A stretch of DNA of 64,000 bases from Tritrichomonas foetus. Taxonomy: Eukaryota > Parabasalia > Tritrichomonadida > Tritrichomonadidae. Under the pieces are notes generated by a model, which worked only from the letters and a program-made list of their open reading frames with translations, was not told the DNA's origin and made no database searches. Made by a program: the position numbers and the translations under genes. Shown piece by piece: positions 28,366-38,891 of this stretch (position 1 is the first letter of the stretch; every line of letters starts with the position of its first letter). Location: assembly GCA_001839685.1 (NCBI GenBank), contig MLAK01000035.1, forward strand, positions 54,911 through 118,910, given 5' to 3'.

Positions 28366-31300
28366 ATGGAAGAGCAGGTTTTCAACACGATTCTCGAAGA
28401 TAATTTAATCGATCCAAAAGAATTTCAGGCGAACCCAGACAAATTTACAGCAATTGAGTGCTTCCATTTCAATCTAACCGCTCACCCGACATTCCATCAA
28501 TTCACGAATTTAACGGAACTTCGAATAATGGAGCAAGATGTTGTTGATTTAGAATGGCTAAAAGATTGTCCGAAATTAAATAAGCTCATTGTCTTTCATA
28601 CTCCGTTGAATGATGCCTCAGGCTTAAAATACTCGCCAGGAATTGAAACTTTGTATCTCGAAGGGAATAAATTTGATCACTTACCGGATTTGACATGCCT
28701 AGAAAATCTGACCGACTTATCTTTATCGGGAAATCCATTTTCCGAAATTCCGAAGTTTCCTGTGATGGAATCAATAAAATCATTCAATTTTTCATGTGCA
28801 AATATGATTTCCATTGATCCATCAATTAAAAACTTTAAAAATTTAGAAAAATTAAATATCAGCGGAAATCATCTTCCCGATTTTTCTTTTCTAGATTCTG
28901 TTAAGCATCTAGAAAAATTAACAGAATTAGATGTTTCTGATCCAAGATATGGACCAAACCCTGTTTGTTTATTACCTAATTATGAAACTATTGTAATTAA
29001 TGCTCTCCCACAGGTAGCAGTAGTTGACACATTTACAATTCCTGATAAATTTAGGCCAATTGCTCAAAATCGAATTCGGGAAGTTGAAATGTATTATCAT
29101 AATTGCATTTCCTCAGAAATAACTGCACTTGATATGGTTAGTGTAGGATTTTTCAAAGAAGTAGAAACTGCATTAAAATCAGTTAAGCCTAGTTCCATAA
29201 TTCAAAACATCTCAGAAATTTATACAATTGAAGATTCATTCCAAACTTTCCAAAAGTCAATTGAAAAACTTATTAGAGAGAGTTATCAATTATCTTTCGA
29301 ATCAGGTGGAAATATCTCATTTATTCGAGTTGATGAAAATTCGGAAGAATGGGATTCGCTTATCACATCAACCACACGAAAGGTTGAAGTATTGTCATCT
29401 GCTCAATTAGTTGCAGCTTGGAAAATTAACAATGTTGTTGTTTCAAAAAATACCAAAGATTTGGCAATTACTCAAGAATTTATGCTTTTGCCTTTAAATT
29501 CTCTAGAAGATTCAGTAGATTGTATTAAAAATTGGGCATATCATGAAAAATTGTCAGATGTGCAACCAAAAGTAACACTTGAAAATGATTTTGGATCTTT
29601 TATTGTTTGCAACAAATTGAAAGGCGAAAAGTATGTACCAGTTTTTCTCATATTGTTTTCAATATTGAAGGAAGCCTATCTTTCGTCAATTGACTCTATT
29701 TGTGAAAAAGCTGAAGAATATCAAATTACGCCAGTTTCAAATGATGACACATTGACTGTTTATCATACGACATATGAACTTAAAAATACACTCACTCATA
29801 TCACTTTGATTAATTGTGGAATATCTAGTCTTGACATTTTCCAAGATTTAGAAAACGTTAAATATCTTTGCATTTCAAATAATGAAATTAAAACACTGAA
29901 AAATCTACCACATCTTCCTTTATTGTCCACATTAGATGTAAGTTTCAATAAAATTGAAAAAGTGAGTGAACTTTATCCAATTGAACGAGCTGCGACTTCA
30001 ACAATAGAAAATCTTAATATTTATGGAAATCCAGTAACAACTCCACAGGTTTTAAGATTGATTAAAGACATCTTCCCACGAATTGAGTCACAATTTAAGC
30101 AAGCACATCCTTTCCTGAACCTTGAAGATTGTGATCTTGATTTCAATAGTTTAACTGTTTTGGATATCAGTAATAATTTCATAACTTCTCTTTCACCATT
30201 ATCGAATATGAAATGTTTAGAAAAATTATATGCATCAAATAATTGCCTTGAAAAAGTTGACTTTAAATCAAGTACACTATTATATGCTGATTTCTCAATG
30301 AATCAGATAAATGACTTTCCAACACCATCACTATTTCCGAATATGACAACATTAATGATTAATTATAATAATATTAAAACTTTGCATGAATTTCCAACAT
30401 TAGTTTCATTGTTTGTTGCTGGAAATTTAATTGAAGCAATTCCTTATCCAACTCAATTTCCAAACCTTTGTGTTTTATACATTGCTGAGAACCCATTAAA
30501 TAATTCCCCAACTGATCTTCGAATTCTATATCAATTTCCTAAATTGAAAATGTTGAATGGAGTCTTCTCAACTTCACAGCTTCGTTCACGTGCCAAAGCA
30601 TCATTTAATGGAATTTTATTCCCAGAGGACCTCCCAAGAATTCTACTTCCTGATCAAACACACTTAGATCTCAGCGAAAAGGAATACAGCGATGTCAATT
30701 CTATTGAAAGCAAAAGTTTGCAGAAATTGATTTTGAAGAATAATCTTTTGAAAACAATCAATTGGAAAATTAATGCTTTACCAAAATTGACTGATTTAAA
30801 TCTATCTAATAATGAACTTCAATCATTTGATTTCTTAAACTTGATTCCGCATATTCGATTCCTTAATTTATCAGCAAATAAACTTGTTGATGATAATATT
30901 AAATCAATTTGTTCTTTTAAACTTGCACGTTTACAAGAGTTAAATCTTTCTAACAACTCTTTTCGAAATGTTCCAATTTTTGCAACTTTTCCTGCATTAG
31001 AAAGTCTTGATCTTTCACATAACTACATCCTTGGTGCTGCGCCAAATGCTTTTGAAGGTATAAAAGCTCTTGATTTATCATATAATTCGATGCAAAAGCT
31101 TGATAATATTGGTGCTTCTTCAATTATTAGTCTTGATATCTCACATAATCGTGTTTCATCGGTTGATGAAGTTTACAAACTTGCGAAATGCACAGCAATC
31201 ACAAAATTCTCATTTCATGATAATCCACTTGGTCATCGAGTGTCACCACGCATTCGATGCTTGGTTATTCTTCGATCATTGAAAGAAATGGATGGAAAAC

Positions 31301-31518
31301 TTGTTACTGAAGCCGATCTTGCACAAGCTAAAATGCTACTTGATCAAGGAACTGGTCAAGTTGCTCAAGCACCAGCTCCACAAGCACCTCCAGGAAGGAC
31401 AACACGTGTAAATAATGTGAATTTAGGATTTGGTCTTCCTGCTTTACAAAATCCGCAACCAGCAAGTCGAAGACAACAGCAGCAACATGATGAAAGAAGA
31501 CGTTTCCAAGGTTTCTAA
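28366..31518 (+). CDS. large leucine-rich-repeat protein (SDS22-like)
   Basis: 1,050 residues. Two LRR arrays are visible. The first is at about 45-215 (for example LTDLSLSGNPFSEIPKF and LEKLNISGNHLPDF). A second, longer one is at about 480-985, with about 22-residue SDS22-type repeats such as LSTLDVSFNKIEKV and LQELNLSNNSFRNV. The region between (about 240-460) is helical and not LRR. After the last repeat comes an LRR-cap-like segment (NPLGHRVSPRIRCLVILRSLKEMDG), then a Pro/Gln/Ala tail. No signal peptide or membrane segment is seen, so it is probably a cytosolic scaffold. Such proteins often bind phosphatases or axonemal partners; no specific orthologue is recognised. Confidence 0.9.
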   Translation: MEEQVFNTILEDNLIDPKEFQANPDKFTAIECFHFNLTAHPTFHQFTNLTELRIMEQDVVDLEWLKDCPKLNKLIVFHTPLNDASGLKYSPGIETLYLEGNKFDHLPDLTCLENLTDLSLSGNPFSEIPKFPVMESIKSFNFSCANMISIDPSIKNFKNLEKLNISGNHLPDFSFLDSVKHLEKLTELDVSDPRYGPNPVCLLPNYETIVINALPQVAVVDTFTIPDKFRPIAQNRIREVEMYYHNCISSEITALDMVSVGFFKEVETALKSVKPSSIIQNISEIYTIEDSFQTFQKSIEKLIRESYQLSFESGGNISFIRVDENSEEWDSLITSTTRKVEVLSSAQLVAAWKINNVVVSKNTKDLAITQEFMLLPLNSLEDSVDCIKNWAYHEKLSDVQPKVTLENDFGSFIVCNKLKGEKYVPVFLILFSILKEAYLSSIDSICEKAEEYQITPVSNDDTLTVYHTTYELKNTLTHITLINCGISSLDIFQDLENVKYLCISNNEIKTLKNLPHLPLLSTLDVSFNKIEKVSELYPIERAATSTIENLNIYGNPVTTPQVLRLIKDIFPRIESQFKQAHPFLNLEDCDLDFNSLTVLDISNNFITSLSPLSNMKCLEKLYASNNCLEKVDFKSSTLLYADFSMNQINDFPTPSLFPNMTTLMINYNNIKTLHEFPTLVSLFVAGNLIEAIPYPTQFPNLCVLYIAENPLNNSPTDLRILYQFPKLKMLNGVFSTSQLRSRAKASFNGILFPEDLPRILLPDQTHLDLSEKEYSDVNSIESKSLQKLILKNNLLKTINWKINALPKLTDLNLSNNELQSFDFLNLIPHIRFLNLSANKLVDDNIKSICSFKLARLQELNLSNNSFRNVPIFATFPALESLDLSHNYILGAAPNAFEGIKALDLSYNSMQKLDNIGASSIISLDISHNRVSSVDEVYKLAKCTAITKFSFHDNPLGHRVSPRIRCLVILRSLKEMDGKLVTEADLAQAKMLLDQGTGQVAQAPAPQAPPGRTTRVNNVNLGFGLPALQNPQPASRRQQQQHDERRRFQGF

Positions 31519-31872
31519 TTTCAAATGTGTTTTAAAACTTTTTAAAATAAATATATATATCATTTATATTTCATAATTAATGTTATTTTTCTAAAAAATC
31601 AACTCACTTTCAATATATTCTGGCTGTGACAACATGTTACCTGATTTTTTTTTTATCACAACAATTCAATAGCTTTTACAAATAACACATACAATAATAT
31701 AATAAAACGTTTATCCAATAACATTTAAATATTAATACTAATTTAAATTTAACCAACCGTTCACTATCAAGAATCAAAATGAAATTAAAAAACTGGAGGA
31801 AATAGGACAAAATGGATCAATTTTTTAGAATGCAATTTTTATAAAACAAACATATTAATATATCAAATCAAT
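31519..31872. other. convergent intergenic region
   Basis: 354 bp between two convergent genes. AT-rich with T and A runs, presumably both 3' ends; nothing else seen. Confidence 0.4.
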
Positions 31873-33471
31873 TTAACTTTGGTATTTCGCTAATTTAGAT
31901 TGTAAATTTTCACCTATTATGCGTGCCTTTTTCTTGGTGTTTCTGAGTTCTTCTGTCAACGAATAAATTGTGTCATCTTTAATTTTAGTGAGTGATGCAA
32001 CTCTTTGGTTAATTGTTTCAATTGAATCTGAATGCTTCGCCTTTTTCTTCTTCATTAAATGCTGATGATATTTTTTGGCCAGAATCATATCTTTACTTAG
32101 TTTATCTATTTCATTTTGGAGCATGGTTAATTCTTCATCAGGTTCTTCTTCTTTTTCTTGCCTTAAAACATCAATTTCTGATTTTGTTTGATTATATTCA
32201 GCATTCAATTTGTCCACCTGAGATTGGAGACGACTTTGATTATCTTCGTTATCGCGTCTTGATTGATTCATGTCGGTCCATTCAGCTTTAAGACTATTAA
32301 TTTCTGCTTTTAAGAAATCTATTTCTTCTTGTTGTTGATCCACAAATTTTTTAGTTTCACTTATTTCATTTTCATATTTTTCTTTTAATGACGCAGTTTT
32401 TGTTTCTTCATAAATGACCATTTCCTTTTCCATTAGTTCTCTTCTTTGTGAAACTTCATTAACTGCTTCTTCAAGATGAATTTGGAAATTTTCTTTTAAT
32501 TTCTGTTCAGCAGATTTACGAAATTCAATTTCTTGTTCAGGTGTAAATTCATATTCCTTCGAAAAATCAGGCATTGGGGGCTCAATCACAGATTCTTGAA
32601 TATCTTGCAATTTTTGATTAAATAATTTTTCTTCTTCAAATAATTGTTCATCAACATCATCAGTTATTTTCTGTATTATCTTGTCTCTTTCATTTTGAAT
32701 TGAACGAATAGTTTCTTTAATTTCATTTCGTTTTTGTTCAAAAGCAACTTTTTCTTTTTGAAAAGCAGTGTCATAATCTTGACGAACACGAATTTCCTCC
32801 TGTGATATGAATACTCTAGGAGCAAAGGCAGATATTTCTTCTTCTGCTTTGTCGTTAATTTGTTTGACTTTATTGTGAAATTCTTCTTCTAAAATTTTCA
32901 GATTAGCTGCATGTTCCATTTTTAATTTTTCAAAAAGTGGGGCAAATTCAACTTCACATTTTTTACGAATTTCCGCTTCTCTTTCTTTTAGGATTTTTTG
33001 TGTCTTTTTAGAATAATCAATATTTATGGGTTCAAACTGACCGATTTCTTTTGGTTTTGACAAATTTTCTATTTCTTTGGTTAAATCATCAATATTTGAA
33101 GTAATTTGCTCGTTTTCTGCCAACTGTACGGAAAGTTTTGATTGTATTTCTTTAATTAAATTTTGGTATTTTATTTTTTGCTCTTCTTTCTTTGCTTTCA
33201 ATTTCGATTTAAATCCGACTTTTTTGGTCTGTACTTTATTTTGGTAAAATGCAATATCGCTTAATACTTGCTCGATTTTAGCCTGTGATTCTTTAATTTT
33301 TTCTCCAATTAAAAGCGAAACTTTTTCAGCTTGTTCTTCCAAAGTCACAACTGGCTTCATTGGCGTTACATCGCGTGTGTTAACTCTCGGTGGTATATTT
33401 TCTCGGCCTGATGCAATAAATATTTTAGGGGTTGTTTTTGTAGATTTCATCTTGGTGTTTTTTTGCTTCAT
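31873..33471 (-). CDS. long coiled-coil protein, function unknown
   Basis: 532 residues, nearly all helical heptads from about residue 40 to the end, very rich in Lys, Glu and Gln. It has no catalytic motif and no membrane segment. The N-terminal 40 residues are basic with Thr/Pro (TPKIFIASGRENIPPRV), a possible phospho-regulated or targeting tail. It could be a cytoskeletal, basal-body or golgin-like tether. The ATG is preceded by TTCTCA (Inr-like) and by CGTTTATA 14 bp further up. Confidence 0.8.
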   Translation of the reverse strand: MKQKNTKMKSTKTTPKIFIASGRENIPPRVNTRDVTPMKPVVTLEEQAEKVSLLIGEKIKESQAKIEQVLSDIAFYQNKVQTKKVGFKSKLKAKKEEQKIKYQNLIKEIQSKLSVQLAENEQITSNIDDLTKEIENLSKPKEIGQFEPINIDYSKKTQKILKEREAEIRKKCEVEFAPLFEKLKMEHAANLKILEEEFHNKVKQINDKAEEEISAFAPRVFISQEEIRVRQDYDTAFQKEKVAFEQKRNEIKETIRSIQNERDKIIQKITDDVDEQLFEEEKLFNQKLQDIQESVIEPPMPDFSKEYEFTPEQEIEFRKSAEQKLKENFQIHLEEAVNEVSQRRELMEKEMVIYEETKTASLKEKYENEISETKKFVDQQQEEIDFLKAEINSLKAEWTDMNQSRRDNEDNQSRLQSQVDKLNAEYNQTKSEIDVLRQEKEEEPDEELTMLQNEIDKLSKDMILAKKYHQHLMKKKKAKHSDSIETINQRVASLTKIKDDTIYSLTEELRNTKKKARIIGENLQSKLAKYQS

Positions 33472-33484
33472 TGAGAATTTTTAT

Positions 33485-33492
33485 TATAAACG
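33485..33492 (-). promoter_or_regulatory. CGTTTATA element upstream of the coiled-coil gene
   Basis: In gene orientation CGTTTATA lies 14-21 bp upstream of the ATG at 33471. It is one of the clearest copies of the recurrent element. Confidence 0.4.
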
Positions 33493-33688
33493 TATGCTTC
33501 AAATCAAAAAAATTTGTCGGCCAAATAGTCATTTAAATCTTTCTTACTATCATTCTAAAATGTTTGATTTATCTTGCTTTGTAGTTTCATTTGAAAGATC
33601 AATCCAAATTGTTTTAAACAATTGAGTAAAACTAAGTAATAAATTTCAATTTCGTATTTTTATTTACAAAAATAATAAAAAATAAATT

Positions 33689-34612
33689 TCATGGAAGACG
33701 CCTTCTAACTCCATTATGATAAGTTTTTCCTTTATGCGTCTTTTTTATAAACGGTTCAGTTTCCTCCTTTGTTGGCTTGATCATTCCTGTTCCAAGTCCA
33801 AACATAAGAATCATAATCACAAAAAATATAATTGCAGATATAACAGCAATTGGGAAAACAAGATCATATTTTCCACTATCATCTTTTGCAATAAATGTGA
33901 TGTTATTTTTGCTCCACATGTCAGCGTTATATGAAACAGCCACACGATATGTTCCAGGTCTCAATTGTGGTGTTTTACAATAAATTGTATCATCTGTAAA
34001 GTTTTCGGCTTGAACATATGTTGATCCAAATCGACAAAACATAGCAGTAGTTTTCCTGCCATTTTTGTATTCATATTTGGCCGTAATGATATCACCACCA
34101 CTAGCCACTCCTGCTGTTGGTGAGATCGAAAGAAGCCTCATAATGATTTCGTCGCATTTAAAAATTCCATCTCCATGAAAACCTCGGGGACACCAACATC
34201 TGCCCGGATATCGGCATTCGGCGTTTGGATGGCAAACTTGGTCACACCTCCAGCATCCAGGCTTCACATCTGGGTCGCCGTGTGGAAAACCTGGGAAGCA
34301 TTCGCATATTTCATCTAATTCGTTATAAATTGTATTTGCGTGTCTGCACTTTAATCTCTTTCTATCTACATGATTATCTTGTTTCATTGACTGGTAGTAA
34401 ACATCGTAGATCTCGTCGGAATCTGTGCGGAAAATGTCTGTTGTTGTATGATCGTAGGATTCTGTGAATGGGGCAGTCGAATAATAAATTTTATGCTTTT
34501 TCTCCTTCTTTGAATTGAAGAAGCTGGAACATAATCCTAGGAAAGGAAGGAAAAAGATTACAAGCATGAAATTTGGTTGGCCATATAAGTTGTTAAAAAG
34601 TTTCCAGATCAT
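33689..34612 (-). CDS. single-pass surface protein with EGF-like and IPT/TIG domains
   Basis: 307 residues. A hydrophobic segment at about 15-33 is a signal peptide or anchor. A Cys-rich EGF-like region spans about 88-152 (ICECFPGFPHGD, CWRC, CHPNAECRYPGRCWCPRGFHG). An IPT/TIG-like Ig fold spans about 160-240 (LLSISPTAGVASGGDIITA...TPQLRPGTYRVAVSY). A membrane helix follows at about 249-274, then a 33-residue basic cytoplasmic tail. The layout resembles adhesion or signalling receptors. The ectodomain probably faces outside or the vesicle lumen. The ligand is unknown. Confidence 0.8.
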   Translation of the reverse strand: MIWKLFNNLYGQPNFMLVIFFLPFLGLCSSFFNSKKEKKHKIYYSTAPFTESYDHTTTDIFRTDSDEIYDVYYQSMKQDNHVDRKRLKCRHANTIYNELDEICECFPGFPHGDPDVKPGCWRCDQVCHPNAECRYPGRCWCPRGFHGDGIFKCDEIIMRLLSISPTAGVASGGDIITAKYEYKNGRKTTAMFCRFGSTYVQAENFTDDTIYCKTPQLRPGTYRVAVSYNADMWSKNNITFIAKDDSGKYDLVFPIAVISAIIFFVIMILMFGLGTGMIKPTKEETEPFIKKTHKGKTYHNGVRRRLP

Positions 34613-34968
34613 GAGCCTAATTTCAGACGGTAAAGAAACTTTTTCAAATGAAATATCTTTAATAGTTTTAATAATCCATGAATATCAACAATCAGAAGTT
34701 TACATAACACTATTCGTTAATTTGACTTTTCATTTGACCTGAAATGTTCACGTTAAAACCGGTTGTACTTTAAGCTGGAATGCGACAAAACAATACTTCT
34801 AAAACATTCGCTGTGAAATTAATATCTTCAATCAAACATGGGATTTGAGAAGAAAAAATGAAAAACACATGAAAATGTTGAGTAAAGAGAGAGATTTTAT
34901 TGACAAAATATAGAACTTTATTTAACACTATTATATGTAAGAAAATAAATAATAAATATATACAAAAT
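34613..34968. other. intergenic spacer
   Basis: 356 bp between the EGF/IPT gene and the 3' end of the Myb gene, both on the minus strand. No independent feature is supported. Confidence 0.4.
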
Positions 34969-35889
34969 CTACATGAATGACTCGAAATCATTGTCATCAA
35001 AGAAAGACAAAGAATTGGAATCCTCCAGATTATACCAATCGAGCAGGCATGCATCTTTATGCTCCTCTTGTTCAAATTTGAGAGAGAAATCATTTGATGG
35101 GGTAAGGTCAGATTTCGAGTAAACGGCTTCCTGGACGTTTAAACTTAGATTTGAGTTGGCTTGATGACTGAGAGGAGGACTGACCGGCGTTCCTGTTCCA
35201 TCAGCAGGCGGCTGATTCAATTGTGGCTGAAGACTCTGCTTTGCCTTCATTTTGGTCTGCTCGATGACGATGTCAATCTGTTTCAGGAGTTGCTGCTTCT
35301 CTTTCTGCAAGTTATGTTCTCGGTTGCTTTTATTGTTCATTTGCGCCCAGTGGTTTTTAATGTTGACGTCAGATCGGCTTGGGAAGAATGTTGCGATAAG
35401 GGCCCATTTTGGTCCATATTCGACGTACATAGCCTTGAGCTTCTCATCGTCTTCAACTGTCCATGGGTCGTTTGATAAGTTTGGAGATAAATAATTTCGG
35501 AATCTTTCGCGGCATTGACGAGGAGTGCGGGTTCCTAGCCTAGCTGACACTTCGTTCCAGTTCGATTCACCTAATTCGGCAACCAAATCTTTCAATTTTT
35601 GGTCTTCTTCCGGCGAAAATTTATGTCTGGAAACAGAATTGGACTTTTTTTGTTGGCTAAGCATTGAATAATTCATCATATACTGATTCATGTTATTGAT
35701 GCCGCAGCTGTTAGTTATATTGTTTATTGTATTACACGAATTTATTGAGTTGATTGGATTAATATTTTTCGAAATTGGATTGATGGCGCATCCGCTATTC
35801 ATGCCATTGCTTGGGCTGATTGTGTTGATTGCATTGATAGCATTGATTGGGGCTGAGATTATTGGGAGACGAAAAGGTGGAGGAACCAT
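34969..35889 (-). CDS. R2R3 Myb transcription factor
   Basis: 306 residues. Two Myb repeats at about 88-190: R2 with HKFSPEEDQKLKDLV...W...RTPRQCRERFRNYL, and R3 with DPWTVEDDEKLKAMY...KWALIATFFPSRSDVNIKNHW. The spaced Trp/Phe cores and recognition helices are intact. The N-terminal 80 residues are a degenerate Ile-Asn repeat (INAINAINTIS and similar). The C-terminus is acidic, with a likely activation tail (LDWYNLEDSNSLSFFDDNDF). Myb factors are the main known promoter-binding regulators in trichomonads. Confidence 0.95.
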   Translation of the reverse strand: MVPPPFRLPIISAPINAINAINTISPSNGMNSGCAINPISKNINPINSINSCNTINNITNSCGINNMNQYMMNYSMLSQQKKSNSVSRHKFSPEEDQKLKDLVAELGESNWNEVSARLGTRTPRQCRERFRNYLSPNLSNDPWTVEDDEKLKAMYVEYGPKWALIATFFPSRSDVNIKNHWAQMNNKSNREHNLQKEKQQLLKQIDIVIEQTKMKAKQSLQPQLNQPPADGTGTPVSPPLSHQANSNLSLNVQEAVYSKSDLTPSNDFSLKFEQEEHKDACLLDWYNLEDSNSLSFFDDNDFESFM

Positions 35890-37895
35890 ATAAAATTAAG
35901 TTTCCAAAACCATAATATTTGAGAAAACTCATTGAATTTGAGTCTGCGATTCGTGAAAAAGTTAATGTTTCTCAAATGTTCTCAAATTTAACAAATATCT
36001 TTCAATGCAATTAAATATAAATTTATTTATCCAAATAATCAAGATTTCTGAACTAACCGCTTCAAACTTTTTGATGAATCACTGACCTCGTCGATCCAAC
36101 TTTTTTAAAAGATTATCGTCGTTTTTATTTTGAAAATTGAGTGTTATAAATTTTTGTCTGAATTCTTATGAAGATATTTTCCCAGAAAATTCAGAAAAAA
36201 TAGATGTATACAAACTAACTAGCTCTAGATGTAGAAGACTATTGAGAGATCTAAATGAATAATTGTTGATATTATTGTCATCTAAATATTATTTAATTGT
36301 AATCCTATTAATAATATATAAATATTATAATTTAAAAATCAAGATACAGAGAAAACCAAATCCAAAAAAAAATTGTGAGAAAAAAATAAACCCCACAGAA
36401 ATTTCTGAGAATTATTGAGATAAAAAGTGATTTTATAGCATTAATATCTTGATTATTTCTAATCATAAATCGTGCTTTTTATTATCATATGACCCTCCAT
36501 CGAAAATTATAATGTTTTCCAAAATACAAAAATGAAGTATAAAAAAAATATTAATAATTTTGATATAAATAAAAAAAATTTAGGCATCAATGAGAAGATT
36601 ACGAATGTTTTGCTATCTAAATGGCGAGTCATCAGAAAAGTCACTTGGCATCGAGTCTGGAAAAAAACATATTGGATTCCATTTTTCTTGATTTGGTCTT
36701 TCAATCGTTGTATCTGTATCCCTGCTTGAGAATGTGCTGTTGAGGACTGCCAGTCTATTTTCTTCATATACAAAAATTTTATGACAGAAAAGATTTCAAT
36801 ACATTCATATTTGTCAAATGGAAATTGAATTAATTCAACATCACTGAGTTAAAACTATCAAAATTTTCGCGATTTTTAATTAAAAATCGATAGAAGAAGT
36901 GTAAATAGAATTATGGGAAGCAGTGTTATAATCTTTATGATTCTTGGAAAAAAAGCTTCTCACAATTTTTTTTTAGGCTTTCTCCAAAATCGCTCTTTTT
37001 TCGGTTTAATTGTTGCAAAATTTCAAAACTATGAATAAATATGGCTCATAACTATAAAAAATAGATTTAACAATTGACTGAAAGACTTATCACCCGAAAA
37101 CTGAAACAATAGCTTCTTCAGAATCATTTTCGAAATATTTNTGAATTCGNCCATTTGCGAAGTTTGCGATAAGGGAAATTTTCGTCATTCTTTTAGCTAT
37201 TTGGGTTTTGATTTTTGACTGATGGTATTAAGTAATACTGATGATAAGGATCATTTGAGTGATTTCGTACGTTAAGACTATTTGGTTTGTATACATCTGA
37301 AAAAATAATGTTTTTATACCATTCAATCATCAATTTTATCTCTAAACGCCATTGACTTTTACATGATTTTTTGCGACTTTTAGGAGAGTTACAATATTTT
37401 TTGTAATACCTTTGCATGATGGTCATATAATTAATTGCGAAGAGAATTATATATATTTTTCTTTAGTGATCTAAGATGCTAACTTTTTTTGTATCATTAT
37501 ATCTTCATTTCTATTAAACATATATGTATACATGCCAATAATCTTGATTTATCTCACAAAGGAAATGCAAGCATTCAATCATGATGTAATTCTCCTATCA
37601 TGATATCTTTATTATTTGAAATACTATGGGTAATGATAATCTGTGTACAAATTGAGAAGTGTTTATGATGTTTATAGAAAATTAACATTTTTGACGTGAA
37701 TATTGAATAATTCCTTGAAGGTAAGAATATATCAAGTTTATTCATAACGTACATGCATCTGATGTTTCTTATGTTCATTTCATCTTTCATAATTGAACCA
37801 TTTATTTCCCGTCTGTCATTGAAACAAACGGGGAATGCATCAAAATCAAAATCAAAACTCATCAAAAAAATAATAACGAAATAAACCAACTTAAC
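35890..37895. other. 2-kb gene-poor region with two Ns
   Basis: AT-rich. N bases occur at 37141 and 37150. Minus frames at 36507-36773 and 37193-37426 are not recognisable, and the frame 37575-37910 overlaps the start of the next gene. I do not support any of them. Confidence 0.4.
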
Positions 37896-38567
37896 ATGAA
37901 TTGCAAACACTCTGACTCTAGTGCATCGTTGGATTACATTGCTAGCATCTCGAGTTCCACATCAAGGAAAGAACTTGAGGAAAAATTGATGTGCGAAAAC
38001 AATAAAAGAGCAAACGAGCTCCTCACCATGATCAATCGCCTAAACTCAAGTCAATTGGAAGACGATTCGCTATTTGATGAAATAGACTCAATGATTGACG
38101 ATACAGAATTGACAAACTCGCAATGGAAGATGATCACCAAAATGATGGTGAATCAGATTCGCTCTCAAAATGGAAGTTGTAACTCATCTCCGCGAGTTCA
38201 ATCAAGCATTGAACAGATTGAAGAATTTGAGCTCAGAGGCCATCAAATACCACAGAACAAAAAACATAACTTGTGGGAAAAACCAAGACCACTTGTCCCA
38301 TTTGATGTAGGAATGAAGATTCTCAATGGAAAACTTAATGAAAGTGAAATTGGAGAAAAAACGAAAAAAGGCATCCTAATAATAGAAAATGATGCCAACA
38401 AAATGGCACACAAAAGAATGAATGAAAACTCTGAATATAAAAAACTATTCCGTGAAAAAGAACATTGGAAATACTTAGCACAAACACGACTTGTTGAACT
38501 TGAGAAAGAAATTAATTTCCGTTATGAATTAGTGTTTGGAGAAACTTCCAAAAAGACTCTTTTATAG
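37896..38567 (+). CDS. small helical protein, function unknown
   Basis: 223 residues, acidic and helical. The N-terminus is Ser-rich (SDSSASLDYIASISSSTS). Helices follow, with many Glu/Lys residues. A central LWEKPRPLVPFDVGMKIL segment looks conserved, and a C-terminal coil (EKEHWKYLAQTRLVELEKEI) ends the chain. There is no signal or membrane segment. The clear frame and non-random composition support a real gene. Upstream DNA contains AAACGGG about 75 bp before the ATG. Confidence 0.65.
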   Translation: MNCKHSDSSASLDYIASISSSTSRKELEEKLMCENNKRANELLTMINRLNSSQLEDDSLFDEIDSMIDDTELTNSQWKMITKMMVNQIRSQNGSCNSSPRVQSSIEQIEEFELRGHQIPQNKKHNLWEKPRPLVPFDVGMKILNGKLNESEIGEKTKKGILIIENDANKMAHKRMNENSEYKKLFREKEHWKYLAQTRLVELEKEINFRYELVFGETSKKTLL

Positions 38568-38891
38568 TTTATTTTAGATAAATTTAATCTTCATATGAAT
38601 AAACATATACTACACAAGTAATTCCTTCTAAAAAAAAATTAAATTTCGCCCAGTTTAAAAAACAAATGCAAATTACTGAATGAAATAGTTTATTGTCGTA
38701 ACATCCTATATTATGATCAAGATAAATGTGTTTTTTATCTCTATGTTGGTCCCAGCTTATGACTTTAGCCACTCCAACAACAATTCTTATTGTTTAAAAA
38801 GAATAAAATAAAAATTTTAAAAATGTTGTTCACCAAATAATTTTAGGAAAAAAAGATAATTTCATGTATTGACGATATGCAAACTTTCTTA
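38568..38891. other. convergent intergenic region
   Basis: 324 bp between two convergent genes, AT-rich, nothing recognised. Confidence 0.4.

Noticed and set aside
34770..35093. 107-residue minus-strand frame
   Set aside because: It overlaps the Myb C-terminus in another frame and is low complexity.
36507..36773. 88-residue minus-strand frame
   Set aside because: The hydrophobic Phe/Ile-rich end looks like AT-rich random translation; no homology signal.
37193..37426. 77-residue minus-strand frame in the gap
   Set aside because: Composition is somewhat protein-like, but there is no recognisable motif; frames of this size are common by chance in this AT-rich DNA.
37575..37910. 111-residue minus-strand frame
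   Set aside because: It overlaps the start of the better gene at 37896. Its translation is Ile/Phe/Met-rich with no domain.
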